A DNA stretch of 64,000 bases from Akebia trifoliata. Taxonomy: Eukaryota > Streptophyta > Magnoliopsida > Ranunculales > Lardizabalaceae. The notes beneath the pieces are model-generated. The model did not search any database, had not been told where the DNA came from, and saw nothing but the letters and a program-made list of their open reading frames with translations. Location: the NCBI GenBank assembly GCA_017979445.1, contig CM030716.1, forward strand, positions 17,069,443 to 17,133,442, read 5' to 3'. Position numbers and translations under genes: made by a program. Numbering within the stretch: the stretch's first letter is position 1; each line of letters begins with the position of its first letter. Positions 42,801 through 55,235 of this stretch are shown here, in pieces.

Positions 42801-45800
42801 TTAATTTTGATAGACGGGATCATCGAGAAAAAGAACTTCCTCCTGCGGAACATACTCGAGAAACGGTTTGAGACGTTGGCCATTCACTTTGAAAGTGGAT
42901 CCGTCCTTAGGATTAAGGACTTCAACAGCACCATGGGGGTAAACTGTTTGGATAATATATGGGCCAGTCCATCGAGACTTAAGTTTTCCAGGAAAAAGGT
43001 GGAGTCTATTATCATACAACAAAACTTTTTGATTAGGAATGAAATTCCTCCTAAGAATGTGCCTATCGTGAAAGAATTTGGTACGCTCTTTGTACCTTTT
43101 GGCACAATCATACGAGTCATTTCTAATCTCTTCTAACTCGTCTAGTTGTAACTTTCGCTTCTCACCGGCTTTATCAAAATCAAAGTTGAGGCGTTTGATC
43201 GCCCAATATGCACGATGTTCTAGTTCTACAGGGAGATGGCAGGCCTTGCCAAAAACTAACCGGTAGGGAGACATCCCTATGGGTGTCTTGAATGCAGTCC
43301 TATAGGCCCAGAGTGAATCACTCAATCTCAAAGACCAATCTTTCCTTGAAGGATTGACTGTTTTTTCTAAGATAGTCTTTATTTCCCTGTTAGAAATCTC
43401 CACTTGTCCACTTGTTTGTGGGTGGTAAGGTGTGGCAACCTTATGCGTTATGAGGTATTTCTTCATCAACGCAGCAAAGATCTTGTTGCAAAAATGCGAG
43501 CCACCATCACTTATGATAGCTCGCGGAGTACCAAATCTTGAAAAAATCGTCTCCTTGATGAATTTTATCACAACCTTGTGATCGTTAGTTCTACATGCCA
43601 CAGCTTCGACCCATTTTGACACATAGTCAACGGCAACTAGGATGTATTGATAACCCTGGGAGATAGGAAAAGGTCCCATGAAGTCTATACCCCACACGTC
43701 AAAAATTTCGATGATCAGTATAGGATTTTGAGGCATTTCATTTCTCTTAGAGATTTTTCCTAATCTCTGACATCTATCACAAGATTTGCTAAACTCGTGG
43801 GCATCACGAAAAATACTAGGCCAGAAAAAACCGCATTGTAGGATTTTCATGGCGGTTTTCTTACCACTGAAGTGCCCTCCGCAGGCATGATTATGGCAAA
43901 ACTCTAGGATACTGACTTGCTCACAGGTTGGAATACAACGTCTAATGATTTGATCAGGACAATACTTAAATAAGTATGGCTCATCCCAGAAATACCATTT
44001 TGTTTTTGACAGAAGACGAAGTTTCTCTTGACTAGTCATTTCGACTGGGAATTGACCTGTAACTAGGTAGTTGACAATGTCCGCATACCATGGAGCATTG
44101 GCTTGAGAGATTTGCATAAGTTGCTCATCGGGAAAGGATTCAGAGATGGGTAAGGATTCCTCGGATGGCTTGTTAACTATCCTAGACAAGTGATCAGCTA
44201 CGACATTTTCTGCCCCTTTTTTATCTCGGATCTCGAGATCAAACTCTTGTAGAAGTAGAATCCAACGGATTAACCTTGCTTTAGCATCTTTCTTTGATAG
44301 AAGGTACTTCAATGCTGCGTGGTCTGTGTAGATCACGACTTTAGATCCTATGAGGTAGGGACGGAATTTTTCAATGGCATAGACCACTGCTAGCATTTCC
44401 TTCTCTGTTGTAGAGTAATTAAGCTGAGCATCGTTTAGGGTTTTACTAGCATATTGGATAACATGAGGTTGTTTTTCAATTCGCTGACCCAAAACAGCGC
44501 CTATTGCATAATCTGAAGCGTCGCACATAACTTCGAATGGAATGCTCCAGTTTGGAGGTTGAATAATGGGTGCCGAGGTTAACTCGGACTTGAGCTTGTT
44601 GAACGCAGAGAGACATGACTCTGAAAAGTCGAAAGGAACATCCTTTCCCAATAGCTCACATAAAGGCTTCGAGATTTTCCCGAAATCTTTAATGAATCTA
44701 CGATAAAAACCCGCATGGCCTAGGAATGACCTAATTTCTTTGACCGTTCTAGGAGGTGGTAATTTTTCAATTAGACCTACCTTTGCCTTATCTACCTCAA
44801 TCCCCTTAGCAGAAACAATGTGCCCTAGCACAATCCCCGATGTTACCATGAAATGGCATTTTTCCCAATTGAGGACTAGATTGACCTCTTTGCAACGTAC
44901 AAGGACCAAAGTCAAGTGATGAAGACATTCCTCAAAACTTGATCCAAAAACTGAAAAATCGTCCATGAATACTTCGAGATATTTTTCTAGCATGTCGGAA
45001 AATATACTCATCATGCACCGTTGAAAAGTAGCGGGTGCATTGCACAATCCAAAAGGCATGCGACGATACGCGAAAGTTCCGAAAGGGCAGGTGAAAGTTG
45101 TTTTCTCTTGATCGATTGGAGCAACGGGTATCTGGTTGTACCCGGAATAACCATCTAAGAAGCAATAGTAAGAATGTCCTGCCAGACGCTCTAACATTTG
45201 ATCAATGAAAGGTAAGGGGAAATGATCCTTAGGAGTCATCGAGTTGAGTTTCCTATAGTCAATACACACTCTCCATCCATTTTGGACTCGAGTGGGGATT
45301 AATTCATTGTCTTGGTTCACTACCACAGTGATACCAGACTTCTTAGGAACTACTTGTATAGGACTCACCCAACGACTGTCAGAGATAGGATAGATAATAC
45401 CCGCATCTAGCAATTTCATCACTTCCATCCGAACCACGTCTTTCATGATAGGATTTAGTCGTCTCTGAGGTTCTAAGGAAGGTTTAGCAAAATCCTCTAA
45501 ACGAATGTGGTGCATCACCACAGATGGACTAATTCCCTTGATGTCAGCTATGCTCCAACCCATAGCTTCTTGATGTTCCCTTAATACTCCTAACAACTTT
45601 CCCTCTTGGACTTCATTGAGGTGAGAGGAAATGATCACAGGCAAGGTTTGATTCTTGCCAAGAAATGCATATCTCAAGGTCTCTGGAAGAGACTTGAGTT
45701 CAATTTTTGGAGGCTCGACATGAGAAGGAACAAGATTGGATGTGCGCACAGGAAGACTTTCAGCTTTTGCGTGCCACCGCACAGAATCTAAGAGTGGAAC

Positions 45801-46478
45801 GGATTCAAGCAAAGCATTGACTTCGCTTATAGACTCTTCTACGTCCAAGTCAAGGCCAAAGTGAGCCAAACATTTCGTTAGGGGATCAGAGTACCCTAAT
45901 TCTTGATACGTTTGATTGACTAGCGTATCTATCATGTTCACTTCCTCCATACCATCATCTATATCAATTCCTTGGAAATTGTGGAAGACGTTCAGTTTCA
46001 CTTTCATATCCCCAAATGCTAAAGTCATAATTCCGTTTCTACAACGAATGACTGCGTCAGACGTGGCTAAGAATGGACGTCCTAAGATGATAGGAATATG
46101 ACTGTTCGAATTGATGACTGGCTCTGTGTCTAAGACAACAAAGTCAACAGGAAAATAGAAATCTTTGACTTTAACTATCACGTCCTCAACTATACCCTTT
46201 GGAATTTTTATGGACCTATCGGCTAGACTCAACGTGATATCTGTGGGTTTCAAAACCCCCAAACCTAATTGTTTATAAACCGAATATGGTAAAAGGTTCA
46301 CACTGGCCCCTAAGTCTAAGAGACATTTTTCGACCACTTGATTTCCAATATGAATAGAAATTGTCGGACATCCAGGATCCTTAAATTTTGGTGCAATCGT
46401 TTGTTGGATGAGTGACGAAGCTTGGGCTGCCATAATAGCTTCCCGAGGAAATGGTGTTTTCTTTTTAGCTGTGGTCAA
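42801..46478 (-). CDS. pol: Athila-type Pol: protease, RT, RNaseH, integrase
   Basis: An uninterrupted 1225-residue frame. Protease: [12 protein letters not shown] with catalytic Asp 55 and ILGRPFLAT at 131-139. [14 protein letters not shown] near 401, [11 protein letters not shown] near 440, FMDD at 504-507. RNase[10 protein letters not shown] (Asp 653), TTEKE (Glu 693), [10 protein letters not shown] (Asp 719), VADHLSR (Asp 762). Integrase: HHCC about 862-903, then D932, D991 and E1026 ([23 protein letters not shown]), ending in a chromodomain-free C-terminus. All catalytic residues look intact. The true start lies upstream in gag, lost to a frameshift near 46500-46530, so the listed first residue is only where the open frame begins. 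Confidence 0.95.
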   Translation of the reverse strand: MTTAKKKTPFPREAIMAAQASSLIQQTIAPKFKDPGCPTISIHIGNQVVEKCLLDLGASVNLLPYSVYKQLGLGVLKPTDITLSLADRSIKIPKGIVEDVIVKVKDFYFPVDFVVLDTEPVINSNSHIPIILGRPFLATSDAVIRCRNGIMTLAFGDMKVKLNVFHNFQGIDIDDGMEEVNMIDTLVNQTYQELGYSDPLTKCLAHFGLDLDVEESISEVNALLESVPLLDSVRWHAKAESLPVRTSNLVPSHVEPPKIELKSLPETLRYAFLGKNQTLPVIISSHLNEVQEGKLLGVLREHQEAMGWSIADIKGISPSVVMHHIRLEDFAKPSLEPQRRLNPIMKDVVRMEVMKLLDAGIIYPISDSRWVSPIQVVPKKSGITVVVNQDNELIPTRVQNGWRVCIDYRKLNSMTPKDHFPLPFIDQMLERLAGHSYYCFLDGYSGYNQIPVAPIDQEKTTFTCPFGTFAYRRMPFGLCNAPATFQRCMMSIFSDMLEKYLEVFMDDFSVFGSSFEECLHHLTLVLVRCKEVNLVLNWEKCHFMVTSGIVLGHIVSAKGIEVDKAKVGLIEKLPPPRTVKEIRSFLGHAGFYRRFIKDFGKISKPLCELLGKDVPFDFSESCLSAFNKLKSELTSAPIIQPPNWSIPFEVMCDASDYAIGAVLGQRIEKQPHVIQYASKTLNDAQLNYSTTEKEMLAVVYAIEKFRPYLIGSKVVIYTDHAALKYLLSKKDAKARLIRWILLLQEFDLEIRDKKGAENVVADHLSRIVNKPSEESLPISESFPDEQLMQISQANAPWYADIVNYLVTGQFPVEMTSQEKLRLLSKTKWYFWDEPYLFKYCPDQIIRRCIPTCEQVSILEFCHNHACGGHFSGKKTAMKILQCGFFWPSIFRDAHEFSKSCDRCQRLGKISKRNEMPQNPILIIEIFDVWGIDFMGPFPISQGYQYILVAVDYVSKWVEAVACRTNDHKVVIKFIKETIFSRFGTPRAIISDGGSHFCNKIFAALMKKYLITHKVATPYHPQTSGQVEISNREIKTILEKTVNPSRKDWSLRLSDSLWAYRTAFKTPIGMSPYRLVFGKACHLPVELEHRAYWAIKRLNFDFDKAGEKRKLQLDELEEIRNDSYDCAKRYKERTKFFHDRHILRRNFIPNQKVLLYDNRLHLFPGKLKSRWTGPYIIQTVYPHGAVEVLNPKDGSTFKVNGQRLKPFLEYVPQEEVLFLDDPVYQN

Positions 46479-46483
46479 ATCCT

Positions 46484-46849
46484 TTAAATATTTCGCATAA
46501 GAAGGTATCTGCTTAATGGGATATTGATATGCACATTCTGGAAGACTTCTAAGACACCCTCAAACTGCTTACCTTTTTTAGAATCTCTAAGGCGATGGGG
46601 AAATGGAGCTTTTGGAATTGGTAAAATGATAGGAGGATTTTCCAAATCTTTCTTCTTCTCTGTTAGAGACTCTATGGCTTCTTTTTGAACTTTGTCCTTT
46701 TTTAAGACTTTTTCTCCCGTGTCAATAGGTTGGACCTTGTTGTCCACCTTCTTTCCCGAACGCAAGGTGTGGATAGCCTGGACTGAGTCTTGTGGAGCTC
46801 CAGAATGGCTTCCTACTTCATATTGACCTTTCGATCCGTTTGGAATCAA
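46484..46849 (-). pseudogene. Athila Gag C-terminus, 3' of the B2 insertion
   Basis: It continues the frame from 59166 after B2 is removed. It has IHTLRSGKKVDNK and a Lys-rich segment, then HINIPL, where a short deletion shifts the frame relative to Pol; the expected bridge into [19 protein letters not shown] is read in another frame at 46478-46530. The deletion is probably about a dozen bases. Confidence 0.85.
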
Positions 46850-46885
46850 AGGTTGGCCTCTAGGGTTAGGGATAGTTTGACTAGG

Positions 46886-48610
46886 TGAAAGCGCCCTCGA
46901 TCCGCGGGGTGCGCGGATCCGCTTTTGACCCTTGAGGTTTGGGAGTCGCCACCTAGTTTAGGTCTAGGAACCATAAATGACTCTACAATGGATAAAAAAG
47001 AACTAATCTACATAGAAATCTGAATCCGGGGATCATGTTACGGGGTTGGAAGGTGTTAGGCACCAACCCCGCCGGCCAATGCCGGTCTCTACTTATCCCA
47101 AATAGATCTACATCGCTAATGATAAACTAGATTCAAAAAAATAATAAAAATTTACCTTTGATCTGCAAAGGTGCTATTCCCTCAGATCTGAAAATGAACA
47201 GTTCCTTGTACCGTACTCCTTGCTTCGTTTTGTCTCCGGATCTGATTCCTGATCTCCGAGGCAAGGTGTCTCTTACTTGGATCTGGATGCTTTGAATTTG
47301 TGGTGGATTTTTGGGGTGTTTTTGAGAGGTTTTTGGGTGTTTTTTAGGCTAAAATCGGAGTAGGGGTGTTAGGGAAGGAGTTGGGGCTCCAAAATTAGGG
47401 TTTTGGGGAGGTTATGGAGGCTTCTTCACCTACTTTTTCTAGGGTTTTTTATTTGATACGAAAATGGGGTGTGGAGGCTCTTATTTATAAAGTTTTTTAG
47501 AAGCATTAGGGTTTGATTAGGGTTTCTTTTAGGGTTTCAATTAGGGTTTTGACTTAGTCTTTAGGGTTTTAGGGTTTTGACTTTAGTCTTATGAGATTGA
47601 CTTGATTAGTTTTAGATTAGGGTTTGGATTTAGGGTTTTGACCTTAGTCTTATGAGATTGACTTGATTAGGGTTTTGATTTAGGGTTTTGACCTTAGTCT
47701 TATGAGATTGACTCGATTAGTTTAGATTAGGGTTTTGACTTTAGTCTTAATTGATTGACTTTTAATATCTTGACTTTAGTCTTGCTTAATTGACTTTAAT
47801 TTTGACTTCAGTCTCACTTGATTGACTTTTAATTTTTGGAGAACCTCCCTCTAAAATATCTTTAATTCTTTGGACCCCCAAATGGAGGGGTCCTTAAAGA
47901 AATATCCCACGAACCCTCAACAATTTTGCCTGAGGGTCCAATTAATCGATTTTTGAGGTTCAAAGTTTTGAATTAATTTCATTAATGTTTCACTTTAAAT
48001 ATTTAATGTTTTATTTATTAATTTCGAATTTTTTAATTATGAGAATTGTGAAATTACCGTTTTGCCCCCGGAGAGGACTTTTCACGTTTCAAGCCGGTTT
48101 TTAATGTTCTAGGATGTTTTAGAATCGGTTTTTCATAAGGAATTCAATGAGAATGTTAGTTTGTGTCATTTATGAAAATTTTTATGTGAAATTATTGTGA
48201 ATTTTATGAGGGGCATTTTCGTAATTTTGTCAAATTCTGTTAAAATTGGTGAAATGATTTATTTGGTTCCGATTTGTTATTTTATGTGTTCGAGAGAGTT
48301 TTCCTAAGCGTAACGTAGGCTCTAGGGTTGTTTTGAGGTTAGGGTATTTTGGTAATTTAATCATTTTTAGTGATTTTTATCGTGAAGCTTCTTTTTGGTT
48401 TGCAAGATGATGATTTCTAGGTTTCTGGAGTCGCATTTTCCTAGCGTAGCGTGGTTTCTAAGTTTTGTCAGTTTGAGATACCTCATCCGGATTTCTGAAA
48501 CATATCTGGTAACAAAATAAAGCATTGGAATAGACATCCATCATTGGGAACCTTTGCGATCGGGTTGACGACTTGATTAATCAGGCGGATGCAAAAATGG
48601 GGTGTCTACA
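46886..48610 (-). repeat. B2 3' LTR (left in window)
   Basis: Minus-strand reading TGTAGACACC to CGCTTTCA. Stem-loop at 47041-47071, TATA at 47482-47489 and degenerate TTTAGGGTTTTAGGG-like stretches at 47500-47740. PPT abuts at 48611-48623. Confidence 0.96.
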
Positions 48611-48944
48611 GATGCCCCTCTTTGGCAGAGGATTGAAGCAAACTAGATAGCAAATCTATTTTGGTAGATAGTGCGATATCCGAATGCCAAAGCTAGTGAC
48701 AGTTCATTTTGCAGCCTGATTTAGCAATTCGTCGAGGTGTTCGGATCCTTGAGGGTAAAGCTCTCCCCGAATCAAAAGGTTGTCAGGTCCTTGAGCGAGA
48801 ACTCTCACTGACAGTGTCAGATCCTTGAATCTTAAAGAATTCTCCCTGACTAAAAGAACAAGTGTGCAAGTGTGTGCACTGTGTGAAACTGAGTAAAATC
48901 TGAGCATAAACTAAGCATAACTGAGCATAAATGAGCATAAAAAA

Positions 48945-49385
48945 ATTGAATGTCTTACTTTACCTACCATGGGTGAAAATGTAATAAACAATTTTTTTTT
49001 TTGAAAAGTTTTACTCTACCTACTCGGGGTGAAAGAGTAATGAACTATTTTTTCTAGGAGTCCTACTCTACCTACTCGGGGTGAAAGAGTAATGAATTCT
49101 TTTTCGGGAGTTCTACTCTACCTACTCGGGGTGAAAGAGTAATGAACTATTTTTTTCTGGGAGTTTTACTCTACCTACTCAGGGTGAAAGAGTAATGAAC
49201 AATTTTTTTTGGAAAGTTTTAGAGTAATGAATTCTTTTTCGGGAGTTCTACTCTACCTACTCGGGGTGAAAGAGTAATGAACTATTTTTTCTGGGAGTTT
49301 TACTCTACCTACTCAGGGTGAGAGAGTAATGAACTATTTTTTCTGGGAGTCCTACTCTACATACTCGGGGTGAAAGAGTAATGGA
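48945..49385 (-). repeat. 50-57-bp tandem array with dyad units (B2)
   Basis: About eight units of TACTCTACC..GGGGTGAAAGAGTA plus a variable T-rich spacer. TACTCT and AGAGTA pair, as do inner ACC and GGT. One unit near 49208 is truncated. B1 lacks this array. 48624-48944 is ordinary family B 3' sequence. Confidence 0.85.
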
Positions 49386-49399
49386 CTTATTTAAGTATA

Positions 49400-50715
49400 A
49401 TCTGAGAAAACCCTCGGCGATATCTGACTAAGCATAATCCGAGAAAACCCTCGGCGGTAACTGAGCATAGTTCCGAGAAAACCCTCGGCGGTATCTGAGC
49501 ATAATTCCAAGAAAACCCTTGGCGGTATCTGAGCATAGTTCCGAGAAAACCCTCGGCAGTATCTGAGCATAATTCCAAGAAAACCCTTGGCGGTATCTGA
49601 GCATAATTCCAAGAAAACCCTTGGCGGCATCTGAGCATAGTTCCGAGAAAACCCTCGGCGGCATCTGAGCATAATTCCAAGAAAACCCTTGGCGGCATCT
49701 GAGCATAATTCCAAGAAAATCCTTGGCGGTATCTGAGCATAATTCCAAGAAAACCCTTGGCGGTATCTGAGCATAATTCCAAGAAAACCCTTGGCGGCAT
49801 CTGAGCATAGTTCCGAGAAAACCCTCGGCGGTATCTGAGCATAATTCCAAGAAAACCCTTGGCGGTATCTGAGCATAATTCCGAGAAAGCCCTCGGCGGC
49901 ATCTGAGCATAATTCCAAGAAAACCCTTGGCGGCATCTGAGCATAATTCCAAGAAAACCCTTGGCGGCATCTGAGCATAGTTCCGAGAAAACCCTCGGCG
50001 GCATCTGAGCATAATTCCAAGAAACCCTTGGCGGCATCTGAGCATAATTCCAAGAAAACCCTTGGCGGTATCTGAGCATAATTCCAAGAAAACCCTTGGC
50101 GGTATTTGAGCATAATTCCAAGAAAACCCTTGGCGGCATCTGAGCATAATTCCAAGAAAACCCTTGGCGGTATCTGAGCATAATTCCGAGAAAGCCCTCG
50201 GCGGCATCTGAGCATAATTCCAAGAAAACCCTTGGCGGCATCTGAGCATAGTTCCGAGAAAACCCTCGGCGGCATCTGAGCATAATTCCAAGAAAACCCT
50301 TGGCGGCATCTGAGCAAAATCCAAGATAACCCTTGGCGGCAACTGAGCAAAATCCAAGATAACCCTTGGCGGAGACTGAGCAAAATCCAAGATAACCCTT
50401 GGCGGAGACTGAGCAAAATCCAAGATAACCCTTGGCGGCAACTGAGCAAAATCCAAGTTGACCCTTGGCGGAAATTGAGCAAAATCCAAGATAACCCTTG
50501 GCGGAGACTGAGCAAAATCCAAGATAACCCTTGGCGGCAACTGAGCAAAATCCAAGATAACCCTTGGCGGAGACTGACCAAAATCCAAGATAACTCTTGG
50601 CGGCAACTGAGCAAAATCCAAGTTAACCCTTGGCGGAAACTGAGCTAAATCCAAGATAACCCTTGGCGGTAACTGAGCAAAATCCAAGTTAACCCTTGGC
50701 GGCAACTGAGCAAAA
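49400..50715 (-). repeat. 34-bp and 33-bp minisatellite with hairpin units (B2)
   Basis: Reverse of the B1 array. Units to about 50310 are 34 bp (CCGAG/CTCGG or CCAAG/CTTGG stems); from 50310 they are 33 bp with changed loops (GATAAC, GTTAAC) but the same CCAAG/CTTGG stem. The long ORFs on the minus strand (298-425 codons) are repetitive artefacts. Confidence 0.92.
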
Positions 50716-51569
50716 TTGGCAAAGGAATGAAGGACTTTTGGGAAAGAAAGAATGAATTTGGAAAAGACTGATCAGAGTGAATTGAATAAATCTGGAAGAT
50801 ACTGAATCTGGAAGAGAAATGATCGAATCCAGGAATGATTGGATCTGGGAATACCATATTAGTTGATCTCTGGACACAGTCAAATGTGAGATCCGAAGTG
50901 CTTTTGTTTGAACCTCAAGGATTTATCCAAAAGTTTTATGAATTTAAAACCTGAATTTTTATTTCTTTTGAACCTCAAGAGTTTTTTGAAGAACTGTTAT
51001 CAAGAGGGTAACCTTAAGTTTGAGGTTTTTAGGATTAACATTGCTCCAAAAACAAAATGTCCCTAGTTTGACAATAAACATGGCACATCATTAAAAATGC
51101 CCCTGGTATAAGAAGGGAAATTACATAATTTAGAGAAAAAGAAAAATGCCCTTTGTATGAAGGTTTGAAATATTTGATTACCACAAGCGCAATAAAGATC
51201 CAACTTTTAATTTTGATTAATTTTATTAAAGACTTTGAGTCAGGCTCAAGAGAACAAAATATTTCCCTTTGAGACTCATCATAGAATTCATCATTCTCTC
51301 CATTGGTTCACTTGGGGAAGTAAGAATTTTCAGATCGATCATAGACAAGATACTTGTGGCTACTGAATCTATGCCTGGTTTAAGCTGAGTATTGAACTTG
51401 ATTATTCGGATTTCTGATGTTTTAGCTCGAACTGCTCTCAGCTTGGGATTTTCTTCTGTTTTTTTTTTATTTGCTCTAACTTTTGCCTAGATCGCCTTTC
51501 CAGGTTTTCAATCTATCGAGCTTGCTCTAACTTTTGCCTAGATCGCCTTTTCAGGTTTTCAATCTAGCG

Positions 51570-51619
<50 letters not shown>

Positions 51620-52219
51620 CTGATTGTTGCCAAAGTTGTCCTTTCAGATTTTCAACTTTGCGAGCTTGCCTTAATTTTTGCCTAAGTCGTCATTTTCAGG
51701 TTTTCAACTTAGCAGGCTTCATCATTTTTTTTTTCTTTTTCTTTTCCTCTGACCTTCTAGAATTACTGTCTGATCATGTTCTACTACCCTCCTTGACCTT
51801 TTCACACGGTACTTAGGAGGACTTTTATAGGTAGGCTTGGGACTAGGCATAAAATGAAAGGGATTTTGAGGCTCAAAAACCCAAATGCCCCTTGTGTGGC
51901 ATTTCATTTAAACTTTTTCTTGAATTTTTTCCATTCTTTTGAATTTTTTCTTTTTGGATTTTTTCTTTATCGGGGAATTTATTTTTTTATTTTGGTGTGG
52001 TCGAGCCTGAAGTAACTTCTCAGGTTGCCTACGTACCCCAAATTTTTGGGATCAGACCAAAACGTAGTTCGGATTTTTCCCTCCTCTAGGTTAGGTGATC
52101 GGGCTGAGAAAGAAAAAGGCATAATTTTTATTTTTGAAATGGCTGCAAAGGGGTTGAGAAAGGATATGTTGAACTGGGTAACTGGGTAATATAATGATTG
52201 ATTCGGCCAAAGATGGCCT
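50716..52219 (-). other. B2 3' region with stem-loop series
   Basis: No gene. Stem-loops at 51488-51516, 51538-51567 (CTAGATCG/CAATCTAG), 51631-51660 (CAAAGTTG/CAACTTTG, perfect, 14-nt loop) and 51682-51712 (CTAAGTCG/CAACTTAG, 15-nt loop). A poly-T run spans about 51571-51616. The rest parallels B1 28791-30274. Confidence 0.7.
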
Positions 52220-53350
52220 CCTTAAATGTAGTACCGCTTGATCCGGTCAAGGTTGGTTGACTCTGGTAGTTCACTTCTATCATGATCTTGAAGTCTGACG
52301 ACTTTTCCAGACAGTATTTCCTTAATGAATGAATTTCTCCAATTGGGTTCAGACTTTCTCTTATAATCGAGGAAGAGTGTTCAATTTTCTTTGAAGTCTG
52401 ATAGTTAAATCCTTGACTTGTAAATGATGAACTTTGAACTTTTTGTCAAATGGACGGGTGACTCTTCTTAGATAAGCTTGCACGTGATACAGGGCTTTAA
52501 CTCGTTTTCTTCGATCAAGTTTAATTCTTCATACTGCTGACGAACCCAATCTGTTTCTAACAAATGATTTTCCAACAAGACCCTGAGAGACGAAATTCAC
52601 ATTTCAACTGGTAAGATTGTTTCCATATCATACTCTAAGGAGTAGGGAGTAGCTCCACTAGAGGATCGAATTGAAGTTCGATATGTTCATAGCGTGAATG
52701 ATAATTTTTCTGACCAATCTCGATGTGATTGTCACATTTTCCTGATGATAGTCTTGAGACTCTTACTGACTGCTTCAACCGTTCCATTGATCTGAGAACG
52801 GTAGGGGGATGATTTGTACTTCCGGATCTTCAACTTTAAACATAGAGTAATGATTTATGCTTTGAAGTACAACCCATTATCAGAGATTAGTTCAAAAGGT
52901 ACCCCCATATCGACTGATAATATATGATTTGAAACTCAAGATATAGTGAGGATAGCATTGATACATTTTATAACATCTTCTTTGATTCCATTGATATAGA
53001 CGAGTATCCATTCCATGTTGAACAACACCCAAGCTTGCACCTAGCATATCCTCATATGCCCACGAACAAGTCTTTTGAAATTTCTGAGAAAACTCATTAT
53101 CCCCTGGTGTTCCTCTAGAGATAAAATGATTTCTATTTGAATCTCTTTAGGAATTTATTTTTTGTTTCGAGGTCAAAGACCTTTCCTTTCTCGATTAAAG
53201 GTTGAGCCCGACTCTTATCTTCTTGTTCAGAAACGAAATCTATCAAATTATTAGTTAATTCGTTAATGCGCTCGAGGTATTCAAAAATTTCCTTTATCCG
53301 ATCAATTTCAGATGGGACAACAGACACCTCTATAGACTCAATGAACTAAC
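52220..53350 (-). pseudogene. Collapsed pol remnant of B2
   Basis: Same structure as B1 27690-28790. The linker frame 53133-53327 reads SEIDRIKEIFEYLERINELT and EQEDKSRAQPLIEKG, followed by integrase pieces (SSPYRPQINGT, DWSEKLSFTL, WVRQQYEELNLIEE) with several stops, including TGA after RKM. No catalytic RT. Not functional. Confidence 0.85.
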
Positions 53351-54189
53351 TTGACTCAATAGGAAAGAGTAGACTCAATCTAAGGAAGACATGACCTTGC
53401 TGGAAAAAGGGACTCGAGCTAACCCAAATGACTCTTGAAAACTCAAGATAAGTACTCATACGAGTTTGATTAGGACTGAGGACTGAGATATTGCTTATAA
53501 CCGGTAGGATTGAAGCACTATGATCTTTAAAGAACAACTAGGCGACGTTGAGAAATTCTGAGGTCATTTCTGATTGTTGATTTGATATTGACGTTTACTC
53601 TAACTGACCGGATTTACAACCCTAGTTAGACGATGGACGATTGAGCTTAGACACAATGATAACCCTTAAACCTCTTTGAAGGTGAATTTAACCAATTTCA
53701 GTGTCACCCCCTTGATAACATTTTAAATAAACCCTGAGATTTTATTGAATTTTGTGCATCAATCCATTAAAAAATTCATCCATTCAATGATTATTCAGAA
53801 GAAAAATAATTATGTTGCACTCTTGAAAAATATTGGAAAATAATGTTTTTATTTCACAAATCTGATTATTTTTTGCAACATTTTTTGGTAGTTTTCCAAG
53901 GTCCATAAAAACTTTTCATGCAAAAATAGATCTTTTGCAAATTATTTTTCCTTCTTTTTCTTTTCTTTTGGAAAACATTTTTTTTCTGGAAAATATTTTT
54001 TCTCTGAAAAATAGTTTTTTATTTGGAAAGTATTTTCTCTTGAAAAATATTTTTTGGAAAACGTTTTTTCTTAGAAAACATTTTTTTTTAAAGAATAACA
54101 CTTTTTTTGGAAAACACTTCTTTTGGAAAATATTTTTTTCTGGAAAATGCTTTCCCTTTGTAAACTATTTTTCTTCTTTGAAAATTTGA
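53351..54189 (-). other. Post-ORF1 spacer and purine-rich repeat of B2
   Basis: Counterpart of B1 26906-27689. 53900-54189 is a T-rich (plus view) degenerate repeat of GGAAAATATTTTT-like words. No gene. Confidence 0.6.
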
Positions 54190-55235
54190 TTTCTATTTCG
54201 ATTTAAATGGCCCGGTCCATCAGGATTGTTGGATCGAGTTGGGCTGGGTCGAGATGGATTTTTTATTGGGTCGGTGCACTCATTTTGATTTTCAAAAACA
54301 ACATTTTTATCCTTGAGGACAATCATACACTCTGATCTCATCATTCACATACATCCATTTCATCATTCACATGCATTCTGATCTCATCATTCACATACAT
54401 TCATATCAATCACAAAGTCTCATAAGATTCCATTCAATGAACAACCCGGGAACACCCATGATAAGTTCGAGTCGTGACCTACTGGGAAGGTTTCTAGACT
54501 CTAAGCTTACTACGTGCAATGCATTTTTATCTAGCCACCCTTGCCCAAGCACACCTATATACCTTTCGATACGTGGTGACTTGGTTTGATATACCATGTA
54601 AGTGATAATCTAAAACCTCAATTCACTTCTTTGAAGCCAAAAACAACCAGTTTGATCTCCAGTTGAGAGGTGGCGCACAATGCTGAGCAAGGGCCCACTT
54701 AAATACCTCTCGTCTAGAATAGACGTAGTCTATCCCCCTCGTACAGTAGGGTACAGCGGGGCAAGATCTGCTTAGGCACCGGTTTTGACCAAGAAGTGCA
54801 ATTGATATACTTAGATTACCTTTTATACCTACGGGTACGAGTCAAGAATTGTAGCTTTCATAAATGGTTTGGCATCCCACGAGGGGACCGACCACGTACT
54901 AGTACTACGTTGGCAATCGGGACATGTGACTGTGTGGCTTACAATAGGTCAAAGGCTCAGGTCGCTCCAGCCTGGGTGCATCAACATACTTCTCAGAATC
55001 ACCTGATCAGATGGTATTGATGCCCCCAGTTTGATATACCCTAAGGTACGTGACTGGAGTTGTGGGTTTCATGAATGACGTCGCATCTCCGAAGAGACCG
55101 AGCCACGCACTAGTGCCACGTTGGCTAAATGGGACGTGTAAGTGAGTAAAGCGGTAAACGTGCATGTGGTGTGTGCAAAACAGGGTGGGGTGTGCCCGGG
55201 GCCTTTTTCAAACAAATGGGCTCATGGGCCTGATC
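54190..55235 (-). other. Conserved leader module of B2
   Basis: Reverse of A1 1660-2690. Palindromes GTACTAGTAC (54896-54905) and GCACTAGTGC (55107-55116), 211 bp apart, are preserved. Short ORFs such as 54371-54589 are incidental. Confidence 0.7.

Noticed and set aside
47500..47740. Telomere-like TTTAGGG words
   Set aside because: Degenerate, interrupted, and repeated identically in the other B2 LTR at 58050-58290; part of the LTR, not an interstitial telomere.
49387..50705. ORFs of 298-425 codons on the minus strand in B2
   Set aside because: Same minisatellite artefact as in B1.
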